This document shows positions 26,202 to 33,814 of a stretch of 64,000 nucleotides of DNA, piece after piece. How positions within the stretch are numbered: position 1 is the stretch's first letter; each line of letters begins with the position of its first letter. A program made the translations under genes and the position numbers. The notes below the pieces were generated by a model. The model saw only the letters and a program-made list of their open reading frames with translations. It was not told the DNA's origin and did not search any database. This DNA comes from Microbacterium sp. MYb66 (lineage in GTDB: Bacteria; Actinomycetota; Actinomycetes; Actinomycetales; Microbacteriaceae). The stretch spans positions 558,001 to 622,000 of the forward strand of contig NZ_PCOV01000002.1 of the NCBI RefSeq assembly GCF_002979435.1. The letters are read 5' to 3'.

Positions 26202-26981
26202 CTACAGGTTCGCCTCCGCGTAGATGCGGAGTGCGTCGCGGACGAACTCCGCACCGTGCGTTCCGCCGGATGCCGTCGCGTAGTTCGCGCCGAAGCGCGG
26301 GTCGGCGACGTACATCTCACCGAGGCCGATCACGTACGCCTTGACGTCGCCGCCGGGGGCGGCCGCGGGCGTGCCGGGGATGCCGGTCAGCCACTCGACG
26401 TGACGCCGCGCGACGTCCTGGGCCTCGGCGGATGCCGGCTCGATGCCGCTCTCCGCGGCGACGATCCAGTCGCGTCCGAGGTCGGACACACGCTGTTGCC
26501 ACTCGGCGCGCTCGGCATCCGTCATCCCCCGCCACCAGCTGTCGCTGTCGGCGTAGGCCTTCTTCCCCCAACGCTCCTCGACCTCCTCCTTGTACCGGGT
26601 GTGGTCGAAGCCGTCGAACATGTTCTCTGCCATGAGGTTCTCACCTCCTCTCAGTGCTGTGATGGTGGATTCGACCGACGCGATCTGACGCGCCAGCCTG
26701 GTCTGCTCCTCGCGCAGCAGCGCGAGATGGGTCTCGAGGGCGGATGCTTCGCCGCGCTCGCGGTCGAGCACCTCTGCGATCTGCGGCAGCCCGAGGCCGA
26801 GTTCCCGCAGCAGGAGGACGCGCTGCAGGCGCACGAGCGCCTGCCCGTCGTAGTGGCGGTAGCCGTTGGGCGCGATGCGCGAAGGCGGCAGCAGTCCGAT
26901 GTCGTCGTAGTGACGCAGGGTGCGGCTCGTCGTGCCCGCCAGCCGGGCGATCTCCTGGATGGACCAGTCGTCCGTGTGCAT
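26202..26981 (-). CDS. MerR-family regulator with TipAS domain (TipAL-like)
   Basis: A 259-residue regulator. Residues 5-75 are the MerR helix-turn-helix and wing (WSIQEIARLAGTTSRTLRHYDDIGLLPPSRIAPNGYRHYD), then a coiled-coil dimer helix to about 112. Residues 118-259 are a TipAS-like antibiotic-recognition domain (FDHTRYKEEVEERWG, WWRGMTDAE, PRFGANYATASGGTHGAEFVRDAL). TipAL in Streptomyces binds thiopeptides and activates its own gene. I prefer the ATG at 26981, with GGAG upstream, over the GTG at 26984. A classic MerR promoter lies 40 bases upstream, so autoactivation is likely. No resistance gene is adjacent. Confidence 0.9.
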   Translation of the reverse strand: MHTDDWSIQEIARLAGTTSRTLRHYDDIGLLPPSRIAPNGYRHYDGQALVRLQRVLLLRELGLGLPQIAEVLDRERGEASALETHLALLREEQTRLARQIASVESTITALRGGENLMAENMFDGFDHTRYKEEVEERWGKKAYADSDSWWRGMTDAERAEWQQRVSDLGRDWIVAAESGIEPASAEAQDVARRHVEWLTGIPGTPAAAPGGDVKAYVIGLGEMYVADPRFGANYATASGGTHGAEFVRDALRIYAEANL

Positions 26982-27021
26982 CACGCTCTCCTTTCGCCGA
27001 TGGTTCCTGTCCGATGACTCG

Positions 27022-27052
27022 ACTCTAGAAGTTGACGCAACGTCAAGGTCAA
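27022..27052 (-). promoter_or_regulatory. MerR-type promoter with 19-base spacer and palindromic operator
   Basis: Read on the minus strand: -35 TTGACC (27052-27047), a 19-base spacer that contains the perfect palindrome TTGACG-TTG-CGTCAA, then -10 TAGAGT (27027-27022). An over-long 19-base spacer with the operator inside it is the hallmark of promoters that MerR-family activators untwist. The MerR/TipAS gene starts about 40 bases downstream. Confidence 0.75.
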
Positions 27053-27087
27053 GCTCTTTCCGCGGAAACGTGGCCGGCGCGCGAAAA

Positions 27088-27120
27088 CGGCCCCACCCCG
27101 GGTCGTGGGGGGTGGGGCCG
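27088..27120 (-). terminator. Terminator after the first nucleoside hydrolase operon
   Basis: CGGCCCCACCCC and its complement form a 12-base stem with a nine-base loop. On the minus strand it is followed by TTTT. It starts 27 bases past the nucleoside hydrolase stop and so ends the MFS-membrane protein-hydrolase operon. Confidence 0.78.
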
Positions 27121-27146
27121 CTGGTCGCGACGGGCGTCGGGGAAGC

Positions 27147-28112
27147 TCAGCCTGCGGGGGGTCGGAACGAGGTCACCGAGGCCGTCAGCGCGTCGGCGAC
27201 GGCCTGGGCGTCGATGTCGAAGAGCACGTCGACGTTGGGCACGCCCTGCCACCGATCGATCATCTGCACGACGGTCTGCCCGCGGGTGTGCCGACCGTTC
27301 AGCTCCACGTCGACGCGCAGCCGCCGCACGGTGAACCACTCGGGGTTGAGCGCGTAGGCGACGCAGGGAACGTCGTTGAGGTGCATGCCCTCGGTCTTCC
27401 ACTCCGGCATGTCATCGCGGTCGTCCTGACGGTCCGGGTAGCCGATCATCTCGCAGAGCGCCACGCCCATCGGCGAGCGCGACTCCCAGAGGGTGCGGAT
27501 GTGATCGGGCGAGAGCGAGAAGCTGCGGGACACATCGAGGCCGACCTGCGTGAGCGGAGCGCCGGACTGGATGACGATCTCCGCCGCCTCAGGATCGTTG
27601 TAGATGTTCGCACTCGCGACCGGGGTCACGTTCCCCCAGGTGAGGGCCGCCCCGCCCATGTAGATGATGCGGCGCACCGAGCGCGCGAACGCCGGCTCGA
27701 GTTTGATCGCCAGCGCGACGTTCGTCAGCGGAGCGAGCGCCATGATGGTCACCTCGCCCGGTGCCGACATGACCGTGTCGATCATCCGGCGCACGGCATC
27801 CGGCTCGACGTCGGCCTGGGGATCCGGGTCCGGGTACTCCCAGTAGCCCACTCCGCCGGGGCGGTGGATGTGCTCCGCGAAGTTCGGCTCACCGACCAGC
27901 GGCCGACTCGCCCCCTTCCAGATGGGCAGGTCGGGACGACCGGCGAGGGCCGCGATCTTGCGGGCGTTCGCCGTGGCGGTGTCGACATCGACGTTTCCGA
28001 AGACCGTGGTCAGCGCCTCGATGTGGAAGGCGTCCGAGGCGAGCGCCCAGAACAGTGCTCCGGCGTCGTCGATCCCGGGGTCGGTGTCAATGATCAGTCG
28101 TTCCATATCCAT
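27147..28112 (-). CDS. Inosine/uridine-preferring nucleoside hydrolase family protein (1)
   Basis: A 321-residue ribonucleoside hydrolase. The calcium-binding aspartate cluster is at the N-terminus (RLIIDTDPGIDDAGALFWAL), and the mid-protein signature is YMGGAALTWGNVTPVASANIYNDPEAAEIVIQSG. The enzyme cleaves the N-glycosidic bond of nucleosides to base and ribose. The start is uncertain: ATGs lie at 28124, 28112 and 28106 in frame. I chose 28112, which has GAGGA about 13 bases upstream. It is the last gene of an operon with a small membrane protein and an MHS-type permease, which suggests import and cleavage of a nucleoside-like compound. Confidence 0.88.
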   Translation of the reverse strand: MDMERLIIDTDPGIDDAGALFWALASDAFHIEALTTVFGNVDVDTATANARKIAALAGRPDLPIWKGASRPLVGEPNFAEHIHRPGGVGYWEYPDPDPQADVEPDAVRRMIDTVMSAPGEVTIMALAPLTNVALAIKLEPAFARSVRRIIYMGGAALTWGNVTPVASANIYNDPEAAEIVIQSGAPLTQVGLDVSRSFSLSPDHIRTLWESRSPMGVALCEMIGYPDRQDDRDDMPEWKTEGMHLNDVPCVAYALNPEWFTVRRLRVDVELNGRHTRGQTVVQMIDRWQGVPNVDVLFDIDAQAVADALTASVTSFRPPAG

Positions 28113-28134
28113 GCTTTCTGTCATGTCCTCGCGG

Positions 28135-28419
28135 CTACGCATGCCGTTCGGACGCTTCACTGGGCCCGTCCGCGACCGCCGGCCGCACCCGTGCGGCACG
28201 GGCGGAACGCGTGTAGACGAACAGATACCAGCAGTTGATCGCGATGAGGGTGATGTTGAGGGCGACCATGGGCGCGCTGCCGAGCATCAGGTTGTAGGCC
28301 ATGAGCATCGCCGATGCTCCGAGGTTCAGCCACCGCAGGCGTGAGATCGTCGGCTGGAGGATCGAGACGATCAAGAGGGCGCTGCCGGCCCAGCCGACGA
28401 TCTCACGCCAGGGATCCAT
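28135..28419 (-). CDS. Small membrane protein, YgjV-like
   Basis: A 94-residue protein with three predicted membrane helices (about residues 7-24, 32-48 and 50-70) and a charged cytoplasmic tail. The pattern GWAGSALLIVSILQPTISRLRWLNLGASAMLMAYNLMLG, with a conserved basic-Trp/Asn turn between helices one and two, resembles the YgjV family of unknown function, which is distantly like half-SWEET transporters. It sits 7 bases after the permease gene. It might assist transport, but this is inferred from position only. Confidence 0.7.
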   Translation of the reverse strand: MDPWREIVGWAGSALLIVSILQPTISRLRWLNLGASAMLMAYNLMLGSAPMVALNITLIAINCWYLFVYTRSARAARVRPAVADGPSEASERHA

Positions 28420-28426
28420 CAGGCGG

Positions 28427-29746
28427 TCACTTCCCCACGAAGAGGCCGTTGCGCCGCTTGGCGAGGACGTAGAGCACGACGCTGATCGCGCACAGGCTCG
28501 CGATGTAGATCGGGAAGACCCACATCATCCCCTGGCTCTGCAGCCACAGCAGCAGGTACGACGCGGTGCCGCCGAAGATCGCGACGCCGAGACCGTAGCC
28601 GAGTCCGAGGCCGGTGCCGCGGATGTGCTGCGGCAGGAGGGAGTTGGACACGACGACGAAGATCGTCATGTTGAGCAGCAGCACGATGGCGCCGCCGAAC
28701 ATCACGCCGGCGAGCGTGCCGATTCCGGGCTGCGAGTAGAGCAGCGCCAGGAAGATCGTGGGGATCGCCAGCAGACGGGCGACCACGAACCACCGGGACA
28801 TCGGGAACCGGTCGAGGATGCGGCTCAGCCCGTACGCACCGAGAGTCAGGAAGACTCCCATGCCCGTCGTGATGGCGAACACCGCGGTGGGGTCCTCTCC
28901 GAAGGTGCCGTTGGCGAGGTTCGGCAGACCGGCGATCCAGGTGTAGTTGTACGCCTGGATCGCGCCCACGATGAACACGGTGGCGAGCACGCTCAACCAG
29001 TACTTGCGCACGTCTCGCCACACGGAGTTGTTCTTCGTGGGGATCGCGCCGACCGTGCGGATGGCCGCGGTGTCGAGCGTCTCGGGCAGGGTGCGGCGCA
29101 GCCACAGCACGATCAGACCGAACGCTCCGCCCACGAGGAACGGGATGCGCCAGCCGTAGGCGGCCAGGGCCTCCGGCCCCAGCAGGAGGCTGATGAAGAA
29201 GATCGACAGCGGTGCGAGCAGGTTGCCCAGGTTGTTGAAGAAGGCGAAGAACCCGGCCACGTAGCCGGGGCGGTTGGGCACCAGCTCCAGCGCGTAGGCC
29301 GTTCCGAGGGGGGCCTCGACGCCGGCGGAGAGCCCCTGGAGGAGGCGCGCGGCGACGACCACGATCGGCGCGAGAGCCCCGATGGTCTGGTAGTCGGGGA
29401 GGATGCCGATGATGAAGCTCCCCAGCGCGACGGCACCGACGGCGAAGATCATGATCTTCCTCCGTCCGTAGCGGTCGGCGACGAAGCCGAAGACGACGCC
29501 TCCGAGCGGTCGTGCGACGAACCCGACGGCGAAGACGGCCAGGGCGTTCAGCGTCGAGGCGAGCGGGCTGTCGGAGGGGAAGAATGCCGCGCCGAGGTAG
29601 ACCGACAGGAGTCCGAAGATCGCCCAGTCGTACCACTCGAGCGCGTGCCCCCAGCTCAGCGCCCGGAGGTTGCGGCGCTCTGTCTTGCTCGCCTTGCTCG
29701 TCAACTGCTGCGGCGGTGCGGCTGCCACTACTTCTTCAGTGCTCAT
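28427..29746 (-). CDS. MFS transporter, metabolite:H+ symporter (MHS) type
   Basis: A 439-residue, twelve-helix major facilitator. The start WGHALEWYDWAIFGLLSVYLGAAFF and the loop RPLGGVVFGFVADRYGRRKIM are signatures of the MHS group (relatives of ShiA, KgtP, ProP), which mostly import small organic acids with protons. AAAGGAG precedes the ATG. It leads an operon with a YgjV-like protein and a nucleoside hydrolase. The upstream TATACT promoter is shared in form with the tetronate operon, so the cargo may feed that pathway. Confidence 0.9.
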   Translation of the reverse strand: MSTEEVVAAAPPQQLTSKASKTERRNLRALSWGHALEWYDWAIFGLLSVYLGAAFFPSDSPLASTLNALAVFAVGFVARPLGGVVFGFVADRYGRRKIMIFAVGAVALGSFIIGILPDYQTIGALAPIVVVAARLLQGLSAGVEAPLGTAYALELVPNRPGYVAGFFAFFNNLGNLLAPLSIFFISLLLGPEALAAYGWRIPFLVGGAFGLIVLWLRRTLPETLDTAAIRTVGAIPTKNNSVWRDVRKYWLSVLATVFIVGAIQAYNYTWIAGLPNLANGTFGEDPTAVFAITTGMGVFLTLGAYGLSRILDRFPMSRWFVVARLLAIPTIFLALLYSQPGIGTLAGVMFGGAIVLLLNMTIFVVVSNSLLPQHIRGTGLGLGYGLGVAIFGGTASYLLLWLQSQGMMWVFPIYIASLCAISVVLYVLAKRRNGLFVGK

Positions 29747-29796
29747 GGAGCTCCTTTGCTCTGCCCTCGAGGGGGAGGTGATCGACCCGTTGACGA

Positions 29797-29810
29797 CTAT
29801 AGTATAGCAG
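29797..29810 (-). promoter_or_regulatory. TATACT promoter of the MFS operon
   Basis: The forward sequence CTATAGTATAGCAG reads CTGCTATACTATAG on the transcribed strand, with a perfect -10 TATACT (29806-29801). CTATAGTATAG is also an odd-centred palindrome. No good -35 lies 16-18 bases upstream, so an activator or a relieved repressor is likely. Nearly the same block (CTGCGCTATACTATT) precedes the tetronate operon at 37881-37894. Confidence 0.5.
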
Positions 29811-29840
29811 GATTCCCCTTCGTGACAGAAAGAGTGCCTC

Positions 29841-30254
29841 GTGACTTCTCCACTGAACGACACCGACCGCCGCCTCGTCGACGCGGCCTCCGAACTGCTC
29901 GTCCGCACGCACGACGCAGACCTCCACCGTGTCGCGGCCGCCGCCCGCGGAGCATCGGGACAGATCTATCTCGGCCTCAGCCTGCGCTCCCCCCGGGTGA
30001 GCGTCTGCGCCGAGAGCTCGGCGCTCGCCAACGCCCGGATCGGCGGCGAGCAGGACATCGAGGCCATGGTGTCCGTCGGGCTGCGGGAAGACGGGACGAC
30101 GGTCATCCTCAATCCCTGCGGCGTGTGCCGTGAGCTCGTGCCCGCCATCGCACCGGGCATCCGCACACTCGCAGACGACGGCGGTCACCCGGTGTGGGTG
30201 ACCGCCGTCGATCTGCTGCCGATGCCGTGGGTGCGCGCGCGCTCCTACGACTGA
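29841..30254 (+). CDS. Cytidine/blasticidin-S deaminase-like protein
   Basis: A 137-residue zinc deaminase. CAE (SVCAESSALANA, residues 55-57) supplies one zinc ligand and the proton-shuttling Glu, and PCGVCREL gives the two other cysteines about 38 residues later, as in cytidine deaminases. Related small enzymes include blasticidin-S deaminase. The GTG start at 29841 has only a weak purine-rich site. It diverges from the MFS gene and converges on the second nucleoside hydrolase, 14 bases away, so deamination of a nucleobase or nucleoside may be part of the local pathway. Confidence 0.83.
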   Translation: MTSPLNDTDRRLVDAASELLVRTHDADLHRVAAAARGASGQIYLGLSLRSPRVSVCAESSALANARIGGEQDIEAMVSVGLREDGTTVILNPCGVCRELVPAIAPGIRTLADDGGHPVWVTAVDLLPMPWVRARSYD

Positions 30255-30268
30255 GCCGTCCGCGCGAC

Positions 30269-31255
30269 TCAGCGCCAAGGAAGCGGACGCCGCAGCACCT
30301 CGCCGATCCGCTCGAGCACGCCGTCGAAGTCCATGTCGAAGACGACGCGGTGGATCGGCCGCGTCTCACCCTTCACGGGATGCACGCCGGCGAGATAGCG
30401 GTCACCGGTGTCGGGGTCGCGGAAGGTCTCGAGCGGCCGCATGACCGCACCGGTCACGAGCTCCGGATACAGCAGACTCGCGACCGCCATGCTGTCGTTG
30501 ATGCCCATGACCCGGCGTCCTTCCGGCTGCGGGTACGACCGCGAGTAGAACCCGGCGTAGTCGCGACTGATCGCGGTGATCAGCTGCGCGGGGGCGAACC
30601 CGGTCGACGACGCGATGTCGAGGAAGAAGTCCTCGGGGACGAGGGCCTGACGCGTGACATACGGTCCGCACCAGGTCACGTCGCCCGCGTGAGCTGCGAC
30701 GATGCGCGCGGCGTCGATGTCGAAGGAGACGTTGGGGTCGCGCGAGACCCGGAACCGGCGATCCTCCCAGGGCGCGGTGTCGTGATAGAGCGCCGGCCCG
30801 AGCGTGCCCACGATCGTGGTCGAGCGGAGTCGCTGCAACAGGTCCGGCCGCGTCTCGATGGCGGCGGCGAGGTTCGTCTGCGGGCCGAGCGCGACATAGT
30901 CGATCTCGCCCTCGTGCCGATCGACCAGGTCGAGCACGACGTCGACGCCGACCGGCTCGGGGTCGACGGACCGGGTCGGACGAAGGCCCGTGTTGCCGAA
31001 CCCGTCCTCCCCGTGGATGCCGGGGTTCATGCGCAGCTCCTGGACGAGCGGCACGTCCGCGCCGCGGTACACGGGGACATCCGTGCGCCCGCAGATGTCC
31101 AGCACGTACCGGGCGTTGTCTGCGGCCCGTTCGCCGGTGGTGTTGCCGAAGACGCTGACCGCCGCCAGGATCTCGACCTCGGGATCGGCGGCCAGCAGCA
31201 TCAGGGCCAGGGCGTCATCCACCCCGGTGTCGGTGTCGACGATGACTTTTCTCAT
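30269..31255 (-). CDS. Nucleoside hydrolase family protein (2)
   Basis: A 328-residue member of the inosine-uridine hydrolase family with the calcium-binding start KVIVDTDTGVDDALALML. It differs from the first copy: the usual NxxxDP core is changed to NVSFDIDAARIV, and the late aspartate lies in GINDSMAVASLLYP. The divergence suggests a different leaving group or sugar. It is the last gene of the tetronate operon, 20 bases after the signal-less binding protein. The usual role would be to free a sugar or sugar acid from a base. Confidence 0.87.
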   Translation of the reverse strand: MRKVIVDTDTGVDDALALMLLAADPEVEILAAVSVFGNTTGERAADNARYVLDICGRTDVPVYRGADVPLVQELRMNPGIHGEDGFGNTGLRPTRSVDPEPVGVDVVLDLVDRHEGEIDYVALGPQTNLAAAIETRPDLLQRLRSTTIVGTLGPALYHDTAPWEDRRFRVSRDPNVSFDIDAARIVAAHAGDVTWCGPYVTRQALVPEDFFLDIASSTGFAPAQLITAISRDYAGFYSRSYPQPEGRRVMGINDSMAVASLLYPELVTGAVMRPLETFRDPDTGDRYLAGVHPVKGETRPIHRVVFDMDFDGVLERIGEVLRRPLPWR

Positions 31256-31275
31256 GGTGCTCTCCTCGTAGGGGA

Positions 31276-31953
31276 TCAGGGACGTGACAGCCCGAACGCG
31301 GCGAACGCGTCCTGCGTCGACTTCTCGGTCAGGAGGGTGACGAATCGTGCCGCGTCATCCCCGGCTCCGGGGCGAGCCCCGACGGCGAACCGCCCGTAGG
31401 ACTGCAGTTCGTGCGGGATCGGCTCCACGATCTGCGGACCGGCGACCGAACGCAGCTCGCTGACCTGCTGGACCGCGACATCCGCGCGACCGTCGAGCAG
31501 CGCCTCCACCGTGAGGCCGGATTCGCAGCGCACGGCGCGCTCGTCGAGCCGCTCGAGAAGGTCGCGCTCGCGCAGCACCTTCATGAAATGCACTCCGCTC
31601 GCGCCGCTGAGCGTGTACGCGACCGCGCGGGCGGAGAGCAGATAGTCGAGGAAAGCCGTCGCCGAATCATCGGCCGGTCGTGGCCCGCCGTCGAGCCGCG
31701 CGTATCCCACGGACGAGACCGCGATCTCCGCGACGCGGTCGGGATCGAGCACCCCGCCGCGTGCGAGGTCGGCGACCGAGGACGAGACCCCGAGCACCAG
31801 GTCGGGGCGCTCCCCCGCGGCGATCCGCTCGAGCAGCACGGTCGTGGGCTCGAACGTCGCATCGATCCGGGCACCAGTCTCGCGCTCGAACGCGGGGATG
31901 ATCTGCTCGACGAGGGGCTTCTGGACGACGAGGCCGCTGTACAGGGTGATCAC
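31276..31953 (-). CDS. Signal-less substrate-binding-domain protein (ModA-like fold)
   Basis: A 225-residue protein with the type-2 periplasmic-binding fold: ITLYSGLVVQKPLVEQIIPAFERETGARIDATFEPTTVLLERIAAGERPD is the usual first lobe, and RFVTLLTEKSTQDAFAAFGL is the usual C-terminus of ABC receptors such as ModA. It has no signal peptide or lipobox, and the GTG start overlaps the otnC stop by four bases (GTGA), so no signal has been missed. It therefore probably works in the cytoplasm as a ligand sensor, chaperone or enzyme-like protein. I cannot name the ligand. Confidence 0.8.
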   Translation of the reverse strand: MITLYSGLVVQKPLVEQIIPAFERETGARIDATFEPTTVLLERIAAGERPDLVLGVSSSVADLARGGVLDPDRVAEIAVSSVGYARLDGGPRPADDSATAFLDYLLSARAVAYTLSGASGVHFMKVLRERDLLERLDERAVRCESGLTVEALLDGRADVAVQQVSELRSVAGPQIVEPIPHELQSYGRFAVGARPGAGDDAARFVTLLTEKSTQDAFAAFGLSRP

Positions 31954-32591
31954 GAGGAGGGAGTCCTTTCGGAGGGCGCCGCGAGCGCATGCAGCTGCGC
32001 GGGGGTGAGCGGGGCCGTGGTGAGGCCGCGGGTGAGGAAGAACAGCTGGGCGGTGTGCTCGAGCTCTTCCAGGGCATCGACCGCCGTGTCCAGGTCGGCC
32101 CCGGCGACGACCGGACCGTGATTGCGCAGCAGCAGAGCGTGCGTGGCACGCGCCGCCTCTTCCACTGCGCCGGTCGCGGCAGGGTCGCCCGGGGCGAAGT
32201 ACGGCAGCATCCGCAGGCTCCCGACGCGCATGCCGAAGTAGGCGGTGAGCGGCGGGATCGGAGCCTCGGGATCGACGTCGGCCAGACACGACACGGCTGC
32301 CGCGTGAACCGAGTGCGTGTGCACGACGGCGTTCAGGTCGGGGCGCACGCGCAGCATGGCGACGTGCAGGAACGCCTCCTTCGTGGGCTTGGGCCCATCG
32401 ATGTGCGTGCCGTCGAGCGCGACCACCGACAGCCGGTCCGCCTCGATGTCGGCGAGACTGACGCCCGTCGGCGTGAGCAGAACGTCGTCACCGTCACGCA
32501 CCGCGAGGTTCCCGGTGCGACCGTGGGTGAGGCCGCGGCGATGGATCGAGTGCGCGACGCGTTCGATCGCGCGGCGGGCGGCGTCGCTCAT
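31950..32591 (-). CDS. otnC: 3-oxo-tetronate 4-phosphate decarboxylase (class II aldolase family)
   Basis: A 213-residue class II aldolase/adducin-fold protein. HGRTGNLAVR near residue 22 is the phosphate-binding loop, VHTHSVHAAAVSCL gives two zinc histidines, and LLLRNHGPVVAG gives the third. In the C4 acid-sugar pathway OtnC decarboxylates 3-oxo-tetronate 4-phosphate to dihydroxyacetone phosphate and CO2. The name rests on its 4-base overlap (ATGA) with an OtnK-type kinase and on OtnI two genes further upstream. The fold alone would also allow fuculose- or ribulose-phosphate aldolase activity. Confidence 0.85.
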   Translation of the reverse strand: MSDAARRAIERVAHSIHRRGLTHGRTGNLAVRDGDDVLLTPTGVSLADIEADRLSVVALDGTHIDGPKPTKEAFLHVAMLRVRPDLNAVVHTHSVHAAAVSCLADVDPEAPIPPLTAYFGMRVGSLRMLPYFAPGDPAATGAVEEAARATHALLLRNHGPVVAGADLDTAVDALEELEHTAQLFFLTRGLTTAPLTPAQLHALAAPSERTPSS

Positions 32592-33814
32592 GCGGTGAGC
32601 CCTCGGCTCGCGACATCCACGAACAGGTCCTCGTCGCCGAAGTTCCCCGACTTGAGCACCAGGTGCACATCGCGCCGTTCGTCGTGGATCCACGGCGCAC
32701 CCGGCGCGACCTCCTCCCCCACGACCGCGACGGTGGTGCCGAGCGCGCGGATGACCTCGCCCGAGGTCTCGCCGCCGGCGATGAGCATGCGCTTCACGCC
32801 GCGATCGGACAGCTGCGCGGCGATGAGGCCCGCCGTGCGCTCGTACAGCTCACCGGCGCCCGGAACGTCGTCGCGACGTTCGGACGCGGGGCTGGAGGAG
32901 TAGATGAGGGCGGCTGCGTCGGCGGGTTGGCGATCCCACCACTCGACGGCGCGCGCGGCGAGCTGCTCCGCGGTGTCGCCGGGTTCGGCGGCGACACGAT
33001 GAGCGGGGCTCCCCGAGGAGACGAAGCGTTCGATCTGCTCGAGGGTGCGCCGGGAGCAGCTGCCCGCGATGATCGCGGTACGCCCCCGAGGCGGGGCAGG
33101 GGCGACCGTGCCGTCCGCCGTCTCCCGCCGCGCGATCGCTCCGATCAGGCCGGCGGATCCGGCGACGAGCGCGTCGGCCCCGACGACGGTGGCGAGGATG
33201 GCGAGGTCGGCGTCCGTGACGGCATCCACCACTACCTGGAGGGCGCCGTCCGCGCGAGCGCGGCCCAGCATCTCGCCTACGACATCGGCACCCTGCTGCA
33301 CCACATCGAGGGACACGGTCGCGACCGGTGCCGCGCTCTGCGCCGCGAGCAGCCGGAGGACCGAGGAGTCGCGCATCGGCGTCACCGGGTGATCGCGCAT
33401 GTGGGTCTCCGCGAGCAGGGTGTCGCCGACGAAGAGGTGCCCGCGGTAAACGGTGCGACCGTGCAGCGGCGCGGCCGGGGTCGTCACGACCAGGTCGGCG
33501 CCGAGCTCGTGGGCGACCGCCTCGGTGACCGGCCCGATGTTGCCCTCGGCGGTGGAGTCGAAGGTCGAGCAGTACTTGACGTAGATGCGGTCGGCTCCGC
33601 GCTGCCGAAGGACCTCGAGCGCGTCGAGGCTCTGTGCGACCGCCGCCGCGGCAGGGAGGGAGCGTGTCTTCAGCCCGATGACGACGGCGTCCGCCGAGAC
33701 CGCCGGATCGTCGATGTCCGTGCCGAGGACCAAGAGGGTGCGCAGACCGGCACGGCGAAGCGCGGCCGCGACATCCGTCGCCCCCGTCACGTCGTCGGCG
33801 ATGACACCGATCAT
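32588..33814 (-). CDS. otnK: 3-oxo-tetronate kinase (four-carbon acid sugar kinase, DUF1537)
   Basis: A 408-residue kinase of the four-carbon acid-sugar family. The N-terminal substrate domain begins IGVIADDVTGATDVAAAL and includes IYVKYCSTFDSTAEGNIGPV. The C-terminal nucleotide domain ends with IAGGETSGEVIRAL and HLVLKSGNFGDEDLF. These are the family landmarks. OtnK phosphorylates 3-oxo-tetronate at C4. Both ends overlap neighbours by four bases (otnC downstream, racemase-family gene upstream), so the block is tightly coupled. Threonate kinases of the same family are the main alternative. Confidence 0.9.
   Translation of the reverse strand: MIGVIADDVTGATDVAAALRRAGLRTLLVLGTDIDDPAVSADAVVIGLKTRSLPAAAAVAQSLDALEVLRQRGADRIYVKYCSTFDSTAEGNIGPVTEAVAHELGADLVVTTPAAPLHGRTVYRGHLFVGDTLLAETHMRDHPVTPMRDSSVLRLLAAQSAAPVATVSLDVVQQGADVVGEMLGRARADGALQVVVDAVTDADLAILATVVGADALVAGSAGLIGAIARRETADGTVAPAPPRGRTAIIAGSCSRRTLEQIERFVSSGSPAHRVAAEPGDTAEQLAARAVEWWDRQPADAAALIYSSSPASERRDDVPGAGELYERTAGLIAAQLSDRGVKRMLIAGGETSGEVIRALGTTVAVVGEEVAPGAPWIHDERRDVHLVLKSGNFGDEDLFVDVASRGLTA

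Noticed and set aside
29841..30254. Cytidine deaminase as part of pyrimidine salvage with cdd/deoA/upp neighbours
   Set aside because: No other pyrimidine salvage genes are adjacent; the gene is isolated between nucleoside hydrolase operons, so a local catabolic or drug-inactivating role is at least as likely.
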